Shown here piece after piece: positions 21,971 through 34,200 of a DNA stretch of 64,000 bases (positions within the stretch are counted from its first letter, which is position 1; each line of letters starts with the position of its first letter). The stretch is from positions 1-64,000 of the forward strand of contig JBBHKE010001377.1 in assembly GCA_037447655.1 (NCBI GenBank), given 5' to 3'. This DNA is from Zygnema cylindricum (taxonomy: Eukaryota; Streptophyta; Zygnematophyceae; Zygnematales; Zygnemataceae). The position numbers and the translations under genes are program-made. The notes beneath the pieces are model-generated. The model was not told the origin of the DNA, did not search any database, and saw only the letters and a program-made list of their open reading frames with translations.

Positions 21971-22124
21971 CACCTTGAATCCTTATTAGCGTATAGAAAT
22001 TATTAGTGTAAAGAAAAAATTAGCGTCATTCATTCTAATTTAGTGCCAGGAGACGTGACAGATTATGGTCCACGTCCTTAAATAGTGTAATTTATTATAT
22101 TTAAGGTAATAACGATTCACAGTG
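21971..22124. mobile_element. TA-flanked MITE, family B, internally deleted
   Basis: Starts CACCTTGAATCCTTATTAGCG and ends AATAACGATTCACAGTG, TA on both sides. At 154 bp it lacks the GGGGTGCCGATATAG part of the copies at 6776 and 7306. Confidence 0.75.
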
Positions 22125-22439
22125 TACTATCCAAAATTTCAAAACGGAACGACAAAAAGGCAGCGGCAAACTTTGATGGTGGGAGCATGACGGGATAATT
22201 TCGGCGTATTCGCAGCCACCCTGGCAGAAGGCACATGGCCACATAAGCACGCGCTCATCGAAGATTTTTTTTTCCTTTTCCACGCGGCCCATACGTATAA
22301 AAATGACGAGCATGTAAGGCAAAAAAATTGTATGGGTCTTGGACCTCCACTTCCATCCTTTGCAAAAGTTTACGTCGTCCTCGTCTCTCCCCCTCCTTCT
22401 CAATCTACCGCTCCTCTCTCTATCTTCTCCGAATGAAAT

Positions 22440-22766
22440 ATAACAATAATGGTACGAAATGATTTTTTTTTTCTTTTATACAAATACCTTTGGCTGTAGT
22501 TTGATGGCACATCGAGGGTTGAAAAAAAAATTGAAAAGCCATGGCTGAAAGTATTCGTATTAATGACGTCACAAGGTAGCATAACTTTGCAATGTCACAA
22601 AGCCCTAAACATCTACAATGTCACGAAAACCACATGTCTACAATCGTCGCTGTTTTTGTAGACGTCACAAAGTTTCGTAAGTTTTGTAGTTTTCAGTTGT
22701 CTTCAAGTTGTACCCACGTTTACAACTGTCATATTTGAAAGTTACGATTTCGTTGTGGCACGTAAT
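22440..22766 (-). repeat. Inverted fragment of Harbinger-like family C
   Basis: Carries CTAAACATCTACAATGTCAC and GTTACGATTTCGTTG, which recur inverted at about 22975-23005 and 22838-22855 inside the neighbouring element. This is an end-less family-C fragment that abuts the complete copy. Confidence 0.5.
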
Positions 22767-22768
22767 AA

Positions 22769-23675
22769 GGGCACTTTCCCATGTTACCGAAACTTAGTCT
22801 TTTTACTTTGTTTTTTAGCGAACCCGTACTAGCGTTCTGATGTAACTCAACGAAATCGTTACTTTAAATTGTGACGGGTGTAGACATGAGTGTAGTTTGT
22901 AACGGTTGTAGACGACTACAAAACTTGCGACAATTGATTACATTTACCAAATAGCGGCGGTTGTAAGCGTGTAGTTTCTTGTGGCATTGTAGATGTTTAG
23001 GGTTTGAGATATTTTGACACCACACTCACTTATGATAGCGTCCACGTTACTAATTCCAACCTTTCCGCCTTGGCTTCCCAATTTTGATTTTTCGTCATTT
23101 CTCACTCTACGTCCCATCAAAATACGCCCAAAGACAATCAAATGTAATATTTGTTATAGATCTTTCATTTGATACCAAAATTGTGTTTTTCTTTTGAACA
23201 ATTATAAGATAGACGCGGTAGTGGAAGAGGGAGAGAGAAGGAGGCGCCTTCACGGACTTCGCTTTTGTGAAATCGCATCCGTTTCTCGAAACCCCTCCAC
23301 GGCCACTCCACGGAAAAAGTCCATACAAGCTGGAAATGGAGAGTGATTTTCTTTTTTGGTACTCCTCGTACTGTGAGCTTCTTTTCAAAAACCCTTGACG
23401 CATGCGACAACGTCTTCCTATTCGTTCACATCTTCAAAATTTAATTAAAATCACCTCGCGAGGTGATTTCCGTAGAAGTTTGAAAATGGGTTGGAGGGAC
23501 CCGAAAGTGGGTCGAAAAGCGCTACTTCAGAACATAAAAACCTTCAAAGTGACGCAAATTGTGTTGTGGTAACTTCATTTTTTGGTTCGGCTGCAGATTT
23601 TATCGTTGCGCTCTAAGTTTTGGAGGAAAACTACACGAAAAAAAAACCCTTAATTTATCACATGGGAAAGTGCCC
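22769..23675. mobile_element. PIF/Harbinger-like element (family C)
   Basis: The 16-bp inverted repeats GGGCACTTTCCCATGT / ACATGGGAAAGTGCCC are flanked by TAA on both sides (22766-22768 and 23676-23678). A 3-bp TAA/TTA duplication and GGG-starting ends are characteristic of PIF/Harbinger elements. Length 907 bp with no recognised transposase, so non-autonomous. Confidence 0.75.
23448..23469. repeat. 22-bp perfect palindrome
   Basis: The core CACCTCGCGAGGTG is extended symmetrically by AAAT/ATTT. An almost identical palindrome with one change lies at 36507-36528 in related sequence. It sits within the family-C element. Confidence 0.8.
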
Positions 23676-23937
23676 TAATACTTTGAAAAGCAATACGGAG
23701 AATCTTTGCTAAAGTCCAAAATTTCTATTGTTATTTATCGGCAAAAAAACTATCGCAATAGCAGCGATATCGATAGTTATCAGTTATCAAATGGTTAGAG
23801 GTCCCGATATATCGGTCCGAGACCAATAAATTCCTTACCGGCGATAACTCAAAAAAATATAGTATGCATATAATAGTACTTTATAATATATTGTATTATA
23901 TTATTGACTTTATATAGCGTGGCATGCCACATATAAG

Positions 23938-24301
23938 TAGTGTTGGGTATCGAGGGCCGGATGTCGATATTCGATATGTACTGAATGTTGGGTCCGACAA
24001 TCGATATATCGCTTCAATATATCGAGGAGGTGAATATCGCGATATTTATGCGATTTATCGACCGATAATTCGATATATTTATACCACGATATATCAAAGT
24101 GGACGCTAAGTCAAAATAAGATCAAAAGACCCCCCCTCCCTCCCCCCGTAGCGCGCCCTTAGTGTGTGGGGGGGGCGTACGTTTTTTTTGCACCTTTTCC
24201 GTACGATTTCCCGTACCATATGGAGGCCTCTGACCGATCGATATTCAATATATGGAATATCGAAATTATCGCGATATGATTTTACTCGATACCCAACACT
24301 A
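23938..24301. mobile_element. hAT-like MITE with 8-bp target duplication
   Basis: Perfect 17-bp inverted repeats TAGTGTTGGGTATCGAG are flanked by the 8-bp duplication CATATAAG (23930-23937 and 24302-24309). Length 364 bp, non-coding, rich in CGATATAT. An 8-bp duplication with TAGTG ends is the hAT hallmark. Confidence 0.88.
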
Positions 24302-24684
24302 CATATAAGAATCTGTTCCGTATTTTGTTTAACTGAAGTTTATTACAGGCAGCGCAGCACATAAACGTTGCCAAATTTAAAACAATAGTTTATAGCTTTT
24401 AAACTATAGTACCGAAACGAAAAAATTAAATTATATTGTAAATTCGTGAAATCAAACTTTTTCTCGAAAACCAGACAAACAGAGCAGACGAACAAATCTG
24501 CCAGACTGCCGAGGAATAACACGTTTCCTAGGAATAATCCGTACAGTTAAGTGTACAGACGGTACATTGAGTTTTACGTTCCATACACTTATCGCCGATA
24601 GCTCTCGATATCGGTGTCATCGCCGATAAACAACCCGATATTATCGGTTGTTTCTATGCGATAACACCGATGTCTCGTGCCAAT

Positions 24685-24797
24685 TGTCATAGGTATCCTT
24701 TTTATTGGGTATCGAGGACCATTTGTCGAGTTTTAGGTACCCGATAATCGATATATCGCTTCAATATATCGAGAAGCTAAATATCGCAATATTTATG

Positions 24798-24868
<71 letters not shown>

Positions 24869-25109
24869 CATTTTTTTTTCAAAAAACCCCTCCCCCCCCC
24901 CGCTTGGCGCGCGCTCAGTAGGGGGGGGGGGGGGGGGATTCTGTACAATTTTCCGTACTAGATATGTACGGACACCCACCTTTTACCAAATATATCGCAA
25001 TAATTTATATTGGTCCCATTACGATATATCAAGGCCTCTGACCGATCGATAATCGATATATCAAATATTGAGATTATCGCGATAAGATTTTACCTGATAC
25101 TCAACATTA
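24685..25109. mobile_element. hAT-like MITE nested in an older copy
   Basis: Flanked by the 8-bp duplication GTGCCAAT (24677-24684 and 25110-25117). The right end is CTGATACTCAACATTA. The left end holds TTGGGTATCGAGG but is preceded by about 17 extra bases. The surrounding sequence (ATCG-rich, ending CGATACACAACACTA at about 25188) is an older member of the same family. Confidence 0.7.
24799..24870. repeat. (TA)n followed by poly-T
   Basis: About 52 bases of TA dinucleotides, then an uninterrupted T run, inside the nested hAT-like MITE. C and G homopolymers follow at 24894-24938. The lengths may be unreliable in an assembly. Confidence 0.85.
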
Positions 25110-25740
25110 GTGCCAATATATCGATTATCGTCAACCCGAAAAATGGCCCATAACGGTTATCGGCAAATCCTTGTCGATACACAACACTAAAAATTTAATT
25201 CCAAAATTTAGGTTACATGGACACACCGCCTAAGTTTCGTTTGTCCGTACAATTATTTATTCAGATTTTGCGCTTGATTAATCTTTATCATTTGAGAACA
25301 TGCCTACATGGTTCCGTTCAAAACTAAACACGTTATTGAAAGGATGTTTTCTGTACCCGACCTAATGAAAGATTTTTCAAGATTTGAAGATTCTTCAAGA
25401 TACGACATCTAGGTAAATTATCCGTACGTTTATTTTGACCTCCCAATTGAAGTGCTTCCTTACGCGATAAAATATTAGATGGTTAAGTGCCGCACCGTCC
25501 AATTCAGTGGTCACCATCAGGGTGAACCTCCATCAGGCGAAAAGTGGGGTTCATTACTGTAAAAAATGCAGTTTTGTACAGATCCAGCTCATATTCGTAC
25601 AGGGCTGTACTGTTTTTTTTTATATATAAAATATGATTACTGGAGATTCGTCAAGATTATTCAAATTTTTGGGCGACAACGTCGATTGTCCAATTATGTG
25701 TTTTCAAAGCAAACGGTCACTTCGTCCAGTGATTAGCTAC

Positions 25741-26278
25741 ACCGCGAATCGTTATTAGTGTCCATAACTCTAATTTGGGTTCTTAAAATTTTGATTTTTT
25801 TTTTCAAATAGGATACATGATTTTAATTTTTCCTTGACGTTAATAAAGGTACCGTACAAAATACCATAAAGCCCAAAAAAACAGTAAAATCTAAATAGTG
25901 TGGTGTATGGTCGATGTCAGACCGTACATAAATGTACCTTTTCAAGTGAAATTTACAAAAAATGAATTTAATCAAACGCGCACGCATAGTAACGTGCGCT
26001 CAAAAAAACGGGATTAGTCTGACACGTAAATTAGTATGGCATGTACGTATATTTTAAATTCGCGACGGCGTACGATTTCTTATATTTTGTACGGATACAT
26101 ATATTAATGTATATTATTGTACGACGAATATTCCATTTTTGCTATTCCCAAATTAGCATTAACGCCGAAATTAGAATACACCTTTTTTTTGAAAATTTTC
26201 AAATTCTTAATTTGCATCAAGTACGGTAAATTTTCTTCAACACTATTTAAACTTTGACACCAATAACGATTCCCGGTG
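25741..26278. mobile_element. Long family-B element
   Basis: Starts CACCGCGAATCGTTATTAGTG, ends CAATAACGATTCCCGGTG, TA on both sides. Length 538 bp, longer than the 200-bp class. The interior shares words with 52645-53188 and 26994-28270 (GTACGG, CGCGACGGCGTACGA). Confidence 0.75.
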
Positions 26279-26993
26279 TAGTCTCCTTGGGAGGAGACTA
26301 ACGAATCAGCGGACGTGTAAATTGTTTACGCGTGGAAAGGTCACGTACGAGCTGCGCGCCTTCGGTCAAGCGGGAATCAAATCCAACGAAAACCACCAAA
26401 AAAAATCTTTGTTGAAGTATGTGCTGTGACGCCACCTCCACGATCCGCTGACATCCGTAATTTGCGGCGCCAAGACGAAAAACGAACGACAAAACAACCA
26501 CAAAAAATAAAAAACACGAACGTACAAATTGTACATTCACGTAATTGAATCTTGTGGTTGGATGTACGGATACAAGTTTAGATATTTTGCTTTTGGAATC
26601 TTTGACTGCTTGCCGTCAGAACATGAACCTACGTGCATCCAATAGAAAGAAAGCACAAACGCGATAGATTCCATTTGTGACACGACTTGACGGAGAAGTG
26701 AACGAAGTAGTAATGCCAGTTAAGCTTTTCTGTACGATTAGTGTCGGCACCTGATGGAGAAGCGGCCTCAGTTAAAAAGGCAGACGGTCAAATTGTGACA
26801 CATTACGGTTATTGTAACGTTTTGTGGGAGATGAAGTAACTGCCTTCACCCAAGCCAAAATTTTGTCAACTGTTTAGTTCTTAGAAAAGTTTGACGCAAA
26901 CTGGTGCAATTTTCAAAAACGAATGAATAATGTCGAAGCGTGTGGAGCGGTTCATTAAATATATTTATTCCTAATTTACTGTGGACTACACTA

Positions 26994-28270
26994 CACCGCG
27001 AATCGTTATTAGCGTAATGAAATAGATAGTGTAATGAAACATTTAGCGTTATTTACGCTAATCGGGAATTTCAATTTTCTCCAAAAAGATATTTATTCTA
27101 ATTTATCATTAAGGGTATGTCCCCATGTACTTGTAACTTAGCGAACTTACTTTGTATTTTAGCGTGGACCCGCCGGACCCGGTTTTCAAGTGTCCCTATG
27201 CTTGTAAGGACGAAATCGTAACTTACGCTTGTGACGATTGTATATGTCGACAATACTTGTGACGGTTGTTAACGTCAACAATCTGTGGTCGCACGTTATT
27301 TTTTGGAACTGCTTGTGACGTCTCATGTCTTACCGTGACATTGTAGACATACCGCCTTCCAGCCTGTGCAGTTTCACGGTTGAAGAAGATTTGCTTTGCC
27401 TTTGCGTCTCCTGTCCGGTCGACGTGAAATGGCATCGGAATTTGAAGACCCATGCAAAAAAGAAATCCGTACTGGACGAAAACGGACAAAACCAAACAAA
27501 TTGTGTACTTTTCTTCGTCGTATTCCAATGCAAACGGACAAAACATAGCGAATTCTGTACCTTTTCTTTGTCCTTGGAAATTGTATGAAAATTTTCAATA
27601 ATTACGGCACGTGGGAATATATCTTCCTATTTGTTTATAGAAAATCCCTAGTTTTAAAACACATCGCGCATGTGTTTTAAAGATAAGGTTGAAGATGACG
27701 TTTTTTGTCCTCAAGGTGGGTTGAAAAACACAAGACGACAAATTTTCTTAAATCCTAAGTTAGAGGATAACGCAAATTGTACTCTACAAATTTGCGATTC
27801 CTTCGTACGGTTGGAACTTAGACAGTACGGTGCTAAGTTTTACAAGAAAACGACAGAAAAAAACCCTTACTTATGCACATGGGGACATACCCTAACTCTA
27901 ATTTTTAAACTGCTTTGTATTAATTGTCGGCGCATAATATCTTCACACTAAAATATATGCATGTACGAAATTGTTCAAATTGTACGCCGTCGCGTTTTTG
28001 TGACATCCGCGTTATTTTTCCAGAGCACATTTTCATGCGCGCGCGTTAGCGTAAATATTTGTACCGTACCTTCTTACTTGAAAAAGTACAAAATAATACG
28101 GATCTGACAGTTTGTACACCATACTTTTTAGAAGGGTACTATACCCTATTAGGCGGGGTATCTCAAATAACGTTCAGAAACATTTAGAATGATCAATTCT
28201 ATTTGGGAATTTGCCTAAAAAAACGGGGTACCTCAATTAGAGTCATGAACGCTAATAGCGATTCACGGTG
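26994..28270. mobile_element. Long family-B element split by a Harbinger-like insertion
   Basis: Starts CACCGCGAATCGTTATTAGCG after TA and ends CGCTAATAGCGATTCACGGTG. The right flanking TA has become CA. Removing the insertion at 27113-27892 and its duplicated TAA leaves about 494 bp, consistent with the long class. Confidence 0.7.
27113..27892. mobile_element. PIF/Harbinger-like element (family C), nested
   Basis: Inverted ends GGGTATGTCCCCATGT / ACATGGGGACATACCC with TAA on both sides (27110-27112 and 27893-27895). Length 780 bp. Interior words (CTTAG...TTTTAGCG, CATTGTAGA) match the copy at 22769-23675. Open frames inside have no recognised domain. Confidence 0.75.
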
Positions 28271-28277
28271 CACAGTA

Positions 28278-28493
28278 CACCGTGTATCGCTATTAGGGTT
28301 AATATTTTTTTCGCCACTTTAAACATACTTTCTCCGTTCACATTTGTCCGATTGTGGATATGACGGTTGCGATTGAAAGGCAAGATTCTCAGCTTCCGAT
28401 TGGCGGTGTCAAACTGAATATCGGACAAGTGTGTACGGAGAAATATGTTTTAAGTGGCAAAAAAACTATTTACTCTAATAGCGTTACACGGTG
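28278..28493. mobile_element. TA-flanked MITE, family B foldback type
   Basis: Starts CACCGTGTATCGCTATTAG and ends CTAATAGCGTTACACGGTG, flanked by TA. The 216-bp element is largely self-complementary: GCCACTTTAAACAT near the left pairs with ATGTTTTAAGTGGC near the right. Confidence 0.8.
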
Positions 28494-28499
28494 TAGTGA

Positions 28500-29400
28500 T
28501 CGTTGCTGCAGTTGAAATCTGCGTTATTCTACTCGTCACATGATAACGCGGTCAGGTCCATTCATGAATGTGGGAGGTCACTTGTGGATTGGTTGGTGAT
28601 GTGGTACAAAATGGGTAGCGGTACGGTAAATCGGAGACTTACTTATTTCAGTAATTTTAAGATGACTTTGAACAGTCAAACCTTTCAGTTTGACTTCAAA
28701 GGACGCCGACTTCTCTGAAAGACCGTCTGTTACTTGCTGACGTGGAAGGCCGAATGCATTTCCCACCGACAACGATCTGACAAGAAAATAAAATAAACGG
28801 ACGCCGTACTTTCACATACTAAGAGCGGTGCACATGAATCGAAACCACAAGGAAATGCTTCGCTGTAGCCGTTAGAAACCGTTATTTTTAGGTGCACACC
28901 TTCATAACTGTCACCATTATTTAGACATTTACGCCTCTACAAATTGGAAAATGTTGTACTACGAGCTGTCTTCAAGCGTGCGATTCTCTCACACGTGTGA
29001 AATCTGAGGCGGAAAGGCGAAAAAGTATTCTTCAAGGTTTGAAAATAAGCGAGGATGTACGGACGGCGTAATTTTCGAAACAAAAAACGCAATGTTTTTG
29101 AACTCTACCAAAAGCGACGTGACGGATTTTTAACTCACGACAGCCGCATTACAAACCACTCTCTACACACGTGCTAAACGGCCGCCCACTTAAAAAGTTA
29201 ATGTTGTCGTTACATGTAAAACCGTCCTACGTGCAGTTAAGGCGATTGACTGGACCGCTTCAATTTCCTGTACACCTTTCTAGATTGAGCGTTTTTGACT
29301 TTTTTCTTGACCAGAATCTGGATTTCTAGAAAATGTCGTCCCCCTACTAAGACGGTAAATCGAATTTCTCTGTCTTCCCATTTTCCCTTTTTAAGTTTTT
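28500..29400. other. Interval with no recognised gene
   Basis: No exon or element recognised until the putative first coding exon at 29416, which is preceded by a polypyrimidine stretch and AG. Confidence 0.3.
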
Positions 29401-29415
29401 TTAGGGCGAAAAGCT

Positions 29416-29471
29416 ATGGAGACCGTTTGGATGACCGAGGCAAATGTCGAATCCATTGGTGTTGCTGATCG
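29416..29471 (+). CDS. Possible first coding exon of the giant gene
   Basis: An ATG shortly after a polypyrimidine/TTTTTTTAG acceptor-like site. It encodes METVWMTEANVESIGVAD and ends CG/GTGAGA (phase 2). The downstream acceptor GATTGGCAG/C at 31313/31314 supplies one base and keeps the frame into IIMSQSAP. If it is not used, translation could begin at the ATG at 31322. Confidence 0.45.
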
Positions 29472-31205
29472 GTGAGACGCACCATTCATGACTTTTTTTT
29501 TATGTTTTTTTACTTGCATTTAGCAAAGGTTATGGGAAGAGTCCAAAACACACTTCGAGGAGAAAATCTGATGATATATTTTCTAATTTTCTTCGCAATT
29601 TATGAATTGAAACAATTTGCTTCAATTAGTTCCAAATAGGGTTTTAAAAAGCATTTCAACGAGGCTCGTACGGATTGATTTTGTTCTTTTTGGAGTCATT
29701 TCATTTGGATAAAACATGAAGGATCTTCGTTATTGGATAATTAATTTTATTAATTGGAGAAAATTACATATTGATAGATTGGGGTCATGCCAATATAAGG
29801 AATTGTTAAGGAATTATTCTTCCAATGAGCTAAATTGTAATGCCAATTGTGTGATATTATCGTGGTAATTAGATGAAATGGCACACTAATTTTCATAATA
29901 TACTACACCGTGTATCACTATTAGTGTTAATAATTATTTCGCCACTTAAAACATCTTTTCTCCGTACACACTTGTCCGATTTTCAATTTCAGAAGCCAAT
30001 CGAAAGTTGAGAATCTTACCTTTCAATCGCAACCGTCAGATCCACAATCCGACATGTGTGCACGGAGAAAAATTGTTTTAAGAGACTAAAAAAACATTAA
30101 CATTAATAGCGATTCACGGTGTAATCGTACGGAGTATCATGTCAATCGAGTAAGATTTTGTGCCAACTAGAAAAAAATTAGTGTAAGTAATTAGTGTAAA
30201 TTATTATTATTATTATTTTTTTTTTTTTTATGCGAAACATTATTTCTTTTCCCTCTAGTAATCTTCTTGCCGATCAGATGAAATTTTATGCAAACTGTGT
30301 TAAATGTCAAAATCAACGCTAAAAACGAACCTGTGTGAGCAAATTGGCGGTAAATTTAATCATTCAATTATTTATTTTTGAATCCGGTTTCAAGTTAGCT
30401 TTGTTTTTTTTTTTTGGTGTAGCCGGTGGAAACATTCCACAGTAAATTTCACCTTTTTTTCAACCGTTTCCTGTTGCATGTACCTTTTTCAATTGTTTGG
30501 TGTACTTTCTTTCTAGAATGTCAATACGTGTAATTTATGGTCATAGCTTTGTAACAAAACTGATCGCGAAAAAAATAAATCCCAAAAGCATTCTTGGAAA
30601 CAAGAAATTGGCGCCATTATGGATTGACCCCCTAATAATAACGATTACACTTAGCTTTCATAAAATACGAAGCATTTATAATATCACTAACTGTATCTCA
30701 ACTAGTAATATATATATATATATATATACATACATAAATATACATGTATATTGTTACAATTGCCTTCTTACAAATCATTGATTACCTTTTGCTTGGCAAC
30801 ATTAATTTCTGCACCGACGCCATTGGTCGACAAATGATGCTTGATAAATTGACCTGAGCTCAATTACGTGAGTTTCATGATTGATTTATGGACCCTAAAA
30901 AAGTAAAAATCGTTTTACTCTGATTTATATGCATTTATGACTCGACTCCGTTCCCCTGTAATCGAATGTTAATGGAATTGACCATTCATGCTTTTGTCTT
31001 TTGTATGGAGTATTTATGAAATGTTGGAGGGAAAAATTTGGTTCGCCCACTTTTCGTGTAACTAATAATCTATAGTTATATCGCAGTTCAAATAAACGTT
31101 TTTTCTTCACTGAAAAAACATTGTCTTTTTGTGGCGGTATCTCTTGGGCACAAAGCTTGTAAGTGAAAATAAGTGAAAATAAGTACTCTATATTTTTATA
31201 ATATG

Positions 31206-31241
<36 letters not shown>

Positions 31242-34200
31242 TCAGTAACCCTTAATTAGTGTATCATACAATATATTGTGGGCTAAATATTAGTGCCTAG
31301 TTTTTGATTGGCAGCATTATAATGAGCCAAAGTGCTCCTCTTCAGCAAGATGGTGAACCGGCGGAAAAAAAATTCGATGAAGAGGTTGACAAGAAGTTGT
31401 TACGCGGTGAGTTTGTCCTTTGTTTTTTTTTTTCAAAATATTTTTTGGCTTTGATCACAAAAGAATCATACAAATTTTCAATCATAGTAAAATGTTCAAC
31501 TGTGCATTTTATTTCAACGGTGGATTGCGTCTTGCTTCTGTTTCTGGGTTGCAGAAATTTACGAACGACTGAAAAAATCCAAAAAACTAGCGTTTGACTA
31601 CTGTCATCTCGCCATTTCCCTAGTTTTTGTATTCGTCTATTGCCTGGTGCTGTTTCTCGAAGCGGACACATTTTGGTCTTTCCAAGTATCCAGTGCTCAC
31701 AATGGTCTCCTTCCACCTGTAAGAAAGTTTTGTTCTTTAAATCTTGTTGCTTCTTAAAAATATTGACTTTAAAAAACCCTAAAAACCCTTAAAAACATAA
31801 AAAACCCAAAAAAACCCCAAAAAACCCTAAGAAATTTTACTACGACGTTCCAAAAGGGACCATATGATCTGGCTCTGCTTCGTGTTGTAGTTTCTTTCCT
31901 CTGGGTATAAATGATGTCAAATTAACATGTTTACAGTTATTTGAGTCCATAATGTCACAAAGTACTATTTTCCTAATGTGGGACGCGAACATCATGCACT
32001 TTTATGAGGCATAAACACACCAAATCTGGTAATATTTTGCTTAATCTCGCCATTATAGACAATTCGTCACATCTGGTAAGTCTATAAATATCGTCATTTT
32101 CTGTAAAAACACTAAGTGAACAGGTTTTTCTTACACTAGAAAAAAAGAAAACCGGCCTTCATGATCCCAATGACTTATAACTTACACGTCAAAATCTTTC
32201 TACTTAAGCCTTTTTGGCTTTCATTGTGAGCCGTTATGCATCTTGGTTTAATCTCTTTCCAAGAATCACACCATACTCAAATTCTCCTAAAAAACAATTC
32301 TTCGGAACATGCGCGTCTTTATGCTAGAATAAATATCATTTTCTGATCTTCATGCTAGAAGCATGTTTTAAGGTTCTGAATTATAAATTACTGGCGATCC
32401 TTGAAAAAAAAACCTTTCTTCTTTTTCTCATCCTATATAGTCTATGATTCTGGATTGGACCCATCGTGATGATACTGTGGCTAATTTTGAAATGGATTGG
32501 ACCCATCATGATGATAATGTGGCTAATTTTGAAATGGATTGGACCCATCATGATGATAATGTGGCTAATTTTGAAATGGATTGGACCCATGATGATGATA
32601 ATGTGGCTAATTTTGAAATGGATTGGACCCATGATGATGTTAATGTGGCTAATTTTGAAATGGCTTGGACCCATCATGATGATAATATGGCTAGTTTTGA
32701 AATGGATTGGAAGCATCATGATGATAATGTGGCTAATTTTGAAATTTCTTTGACAGGGGTCATCACCCGGAGAAGGTGCGGTATTCTCGAATGGGGTGTT
32801 AGACATTTACAAATGGCTTAACACATCTTTTATTGAGGTACTTTCGGATTTCTTATGGCTGACTATGTTGAAATAATCACTTTGCATTCTTATTCGATGT
32901 CTTGTGCATAAGTACCATTCTTTATTTTTTCATGTGAAATCCCCTTAGAATTTCGTTCACCTCAAATAAGTCATTTTGTACATTCTTGTCTTGTTCACTT
33001 GAATTCCATTAAGTTCTTTTTTACTTTGGTCCAATAGGGACGCTTAATTAGATTACACTACTTAAGAGTGACTCTTTATCCTTTGTATTTTTGAGTTTGC
33101 GAATATGAAAAAAATAACTTTGAAAACCGAGAGAGTTATGTCCTCTCGTTCTACCTCTCTTTCGTATGTTTTTTTTCTTTGTCATTTTTTGTATTTTGTT
33201 CATTATGGCATCATATCTGTTGTGTTCTATAGGTTATGAGCACCAACCACTTACTTTTCGTGACCCTCTTATCAAGTTTGAAAAGACTCACTTCTATGAT
33301 TGGAAATTTGCCGCCACTTTCACTTTCAAACATATGATAACTACTCTTTTCTTGATAGCACTTAGAAACGTCTTACTCCTTGTTGGATTTACACTTTGTT
33401 AGATGATTCTTGTCCTAATATAAAATTATATTCTACTCGGAATTTTAGTATATTTCATAATATTGGTATGTAAAACATCCCTTCTAGCCGTCCTATGTCT
33501 TTTTTTCTTACTCTAACCACTAGGATATAGCATCTAGAGTACGGATTACTTACCTTAGGCTTAGAAAAAGATCTCTTAACTTCAATGTTTGATCCGAAAG
33601 CGAAGTGACTCCTCAAAGACGCAAACACGCTTCTCGAGTGTTGAGAGATCACTCTTGGGACATTTTCCTTTCGTACTTAACCTTTGTAATCTCACAGAAA
33701 TTATTAAAAAAAAACACACAAAACAAGAGAAGAGTTCTTGTCCTCACTCTTTCGTCCACTTAAATTTGTATACCTTGTTTTCGTCGTCACATCTTGAAAC
33801 TCACTTTTTTTTGTTTCAATAAGGCTTTTATCTAGTTACGTGGGGATTTGCATTGGAGACAACGACGTCTTTTACGCTACTCATGTGGGAAGCGTAAAAT
33901 CAATAGAACGATAAAATGCAAATCTTAAATGCATTATGTGTCACGTCTAGCCAAACTATTGTTTTCCGTTGGCGTCGCAAATTATATCGGAGTCTAACTG
34001 TATCTCACCCAACGCTTTTAGGGGGCCCCAGTGTGTTTGCAACCAACCTATTGATGTTGAGGGAATCCATTTACTTCGCTGCTCGCACGGTGGGGAACGG
34101 ACTGTCGCGCATGATTTGGTGCGCTGCCGAGGCGGGCTACACCGTCAAACGAGAGGTTTCTAATATACTTCCGCGCCTGCCCCAATCTAAGGGTTGTCAA

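Noticed and set aside
27223-27951. Several frames of 67-107 codons
   Set aside because: They overlap on both strands inside a non-autonomous Harbinger-like element and contain no transposase motif.
32381-32806. A 141-codon minus-strand frame with HIIIMMGPIHFKIS repeats
   Set aside because: It is the reverse reading of the 42-bp minisatellite, open because of its period.
33166-33402. A 78-codon frame with hydrophobic start
   Set aside because: No partner exons, no recognised family, and no clear splice signals; it could not be supported.
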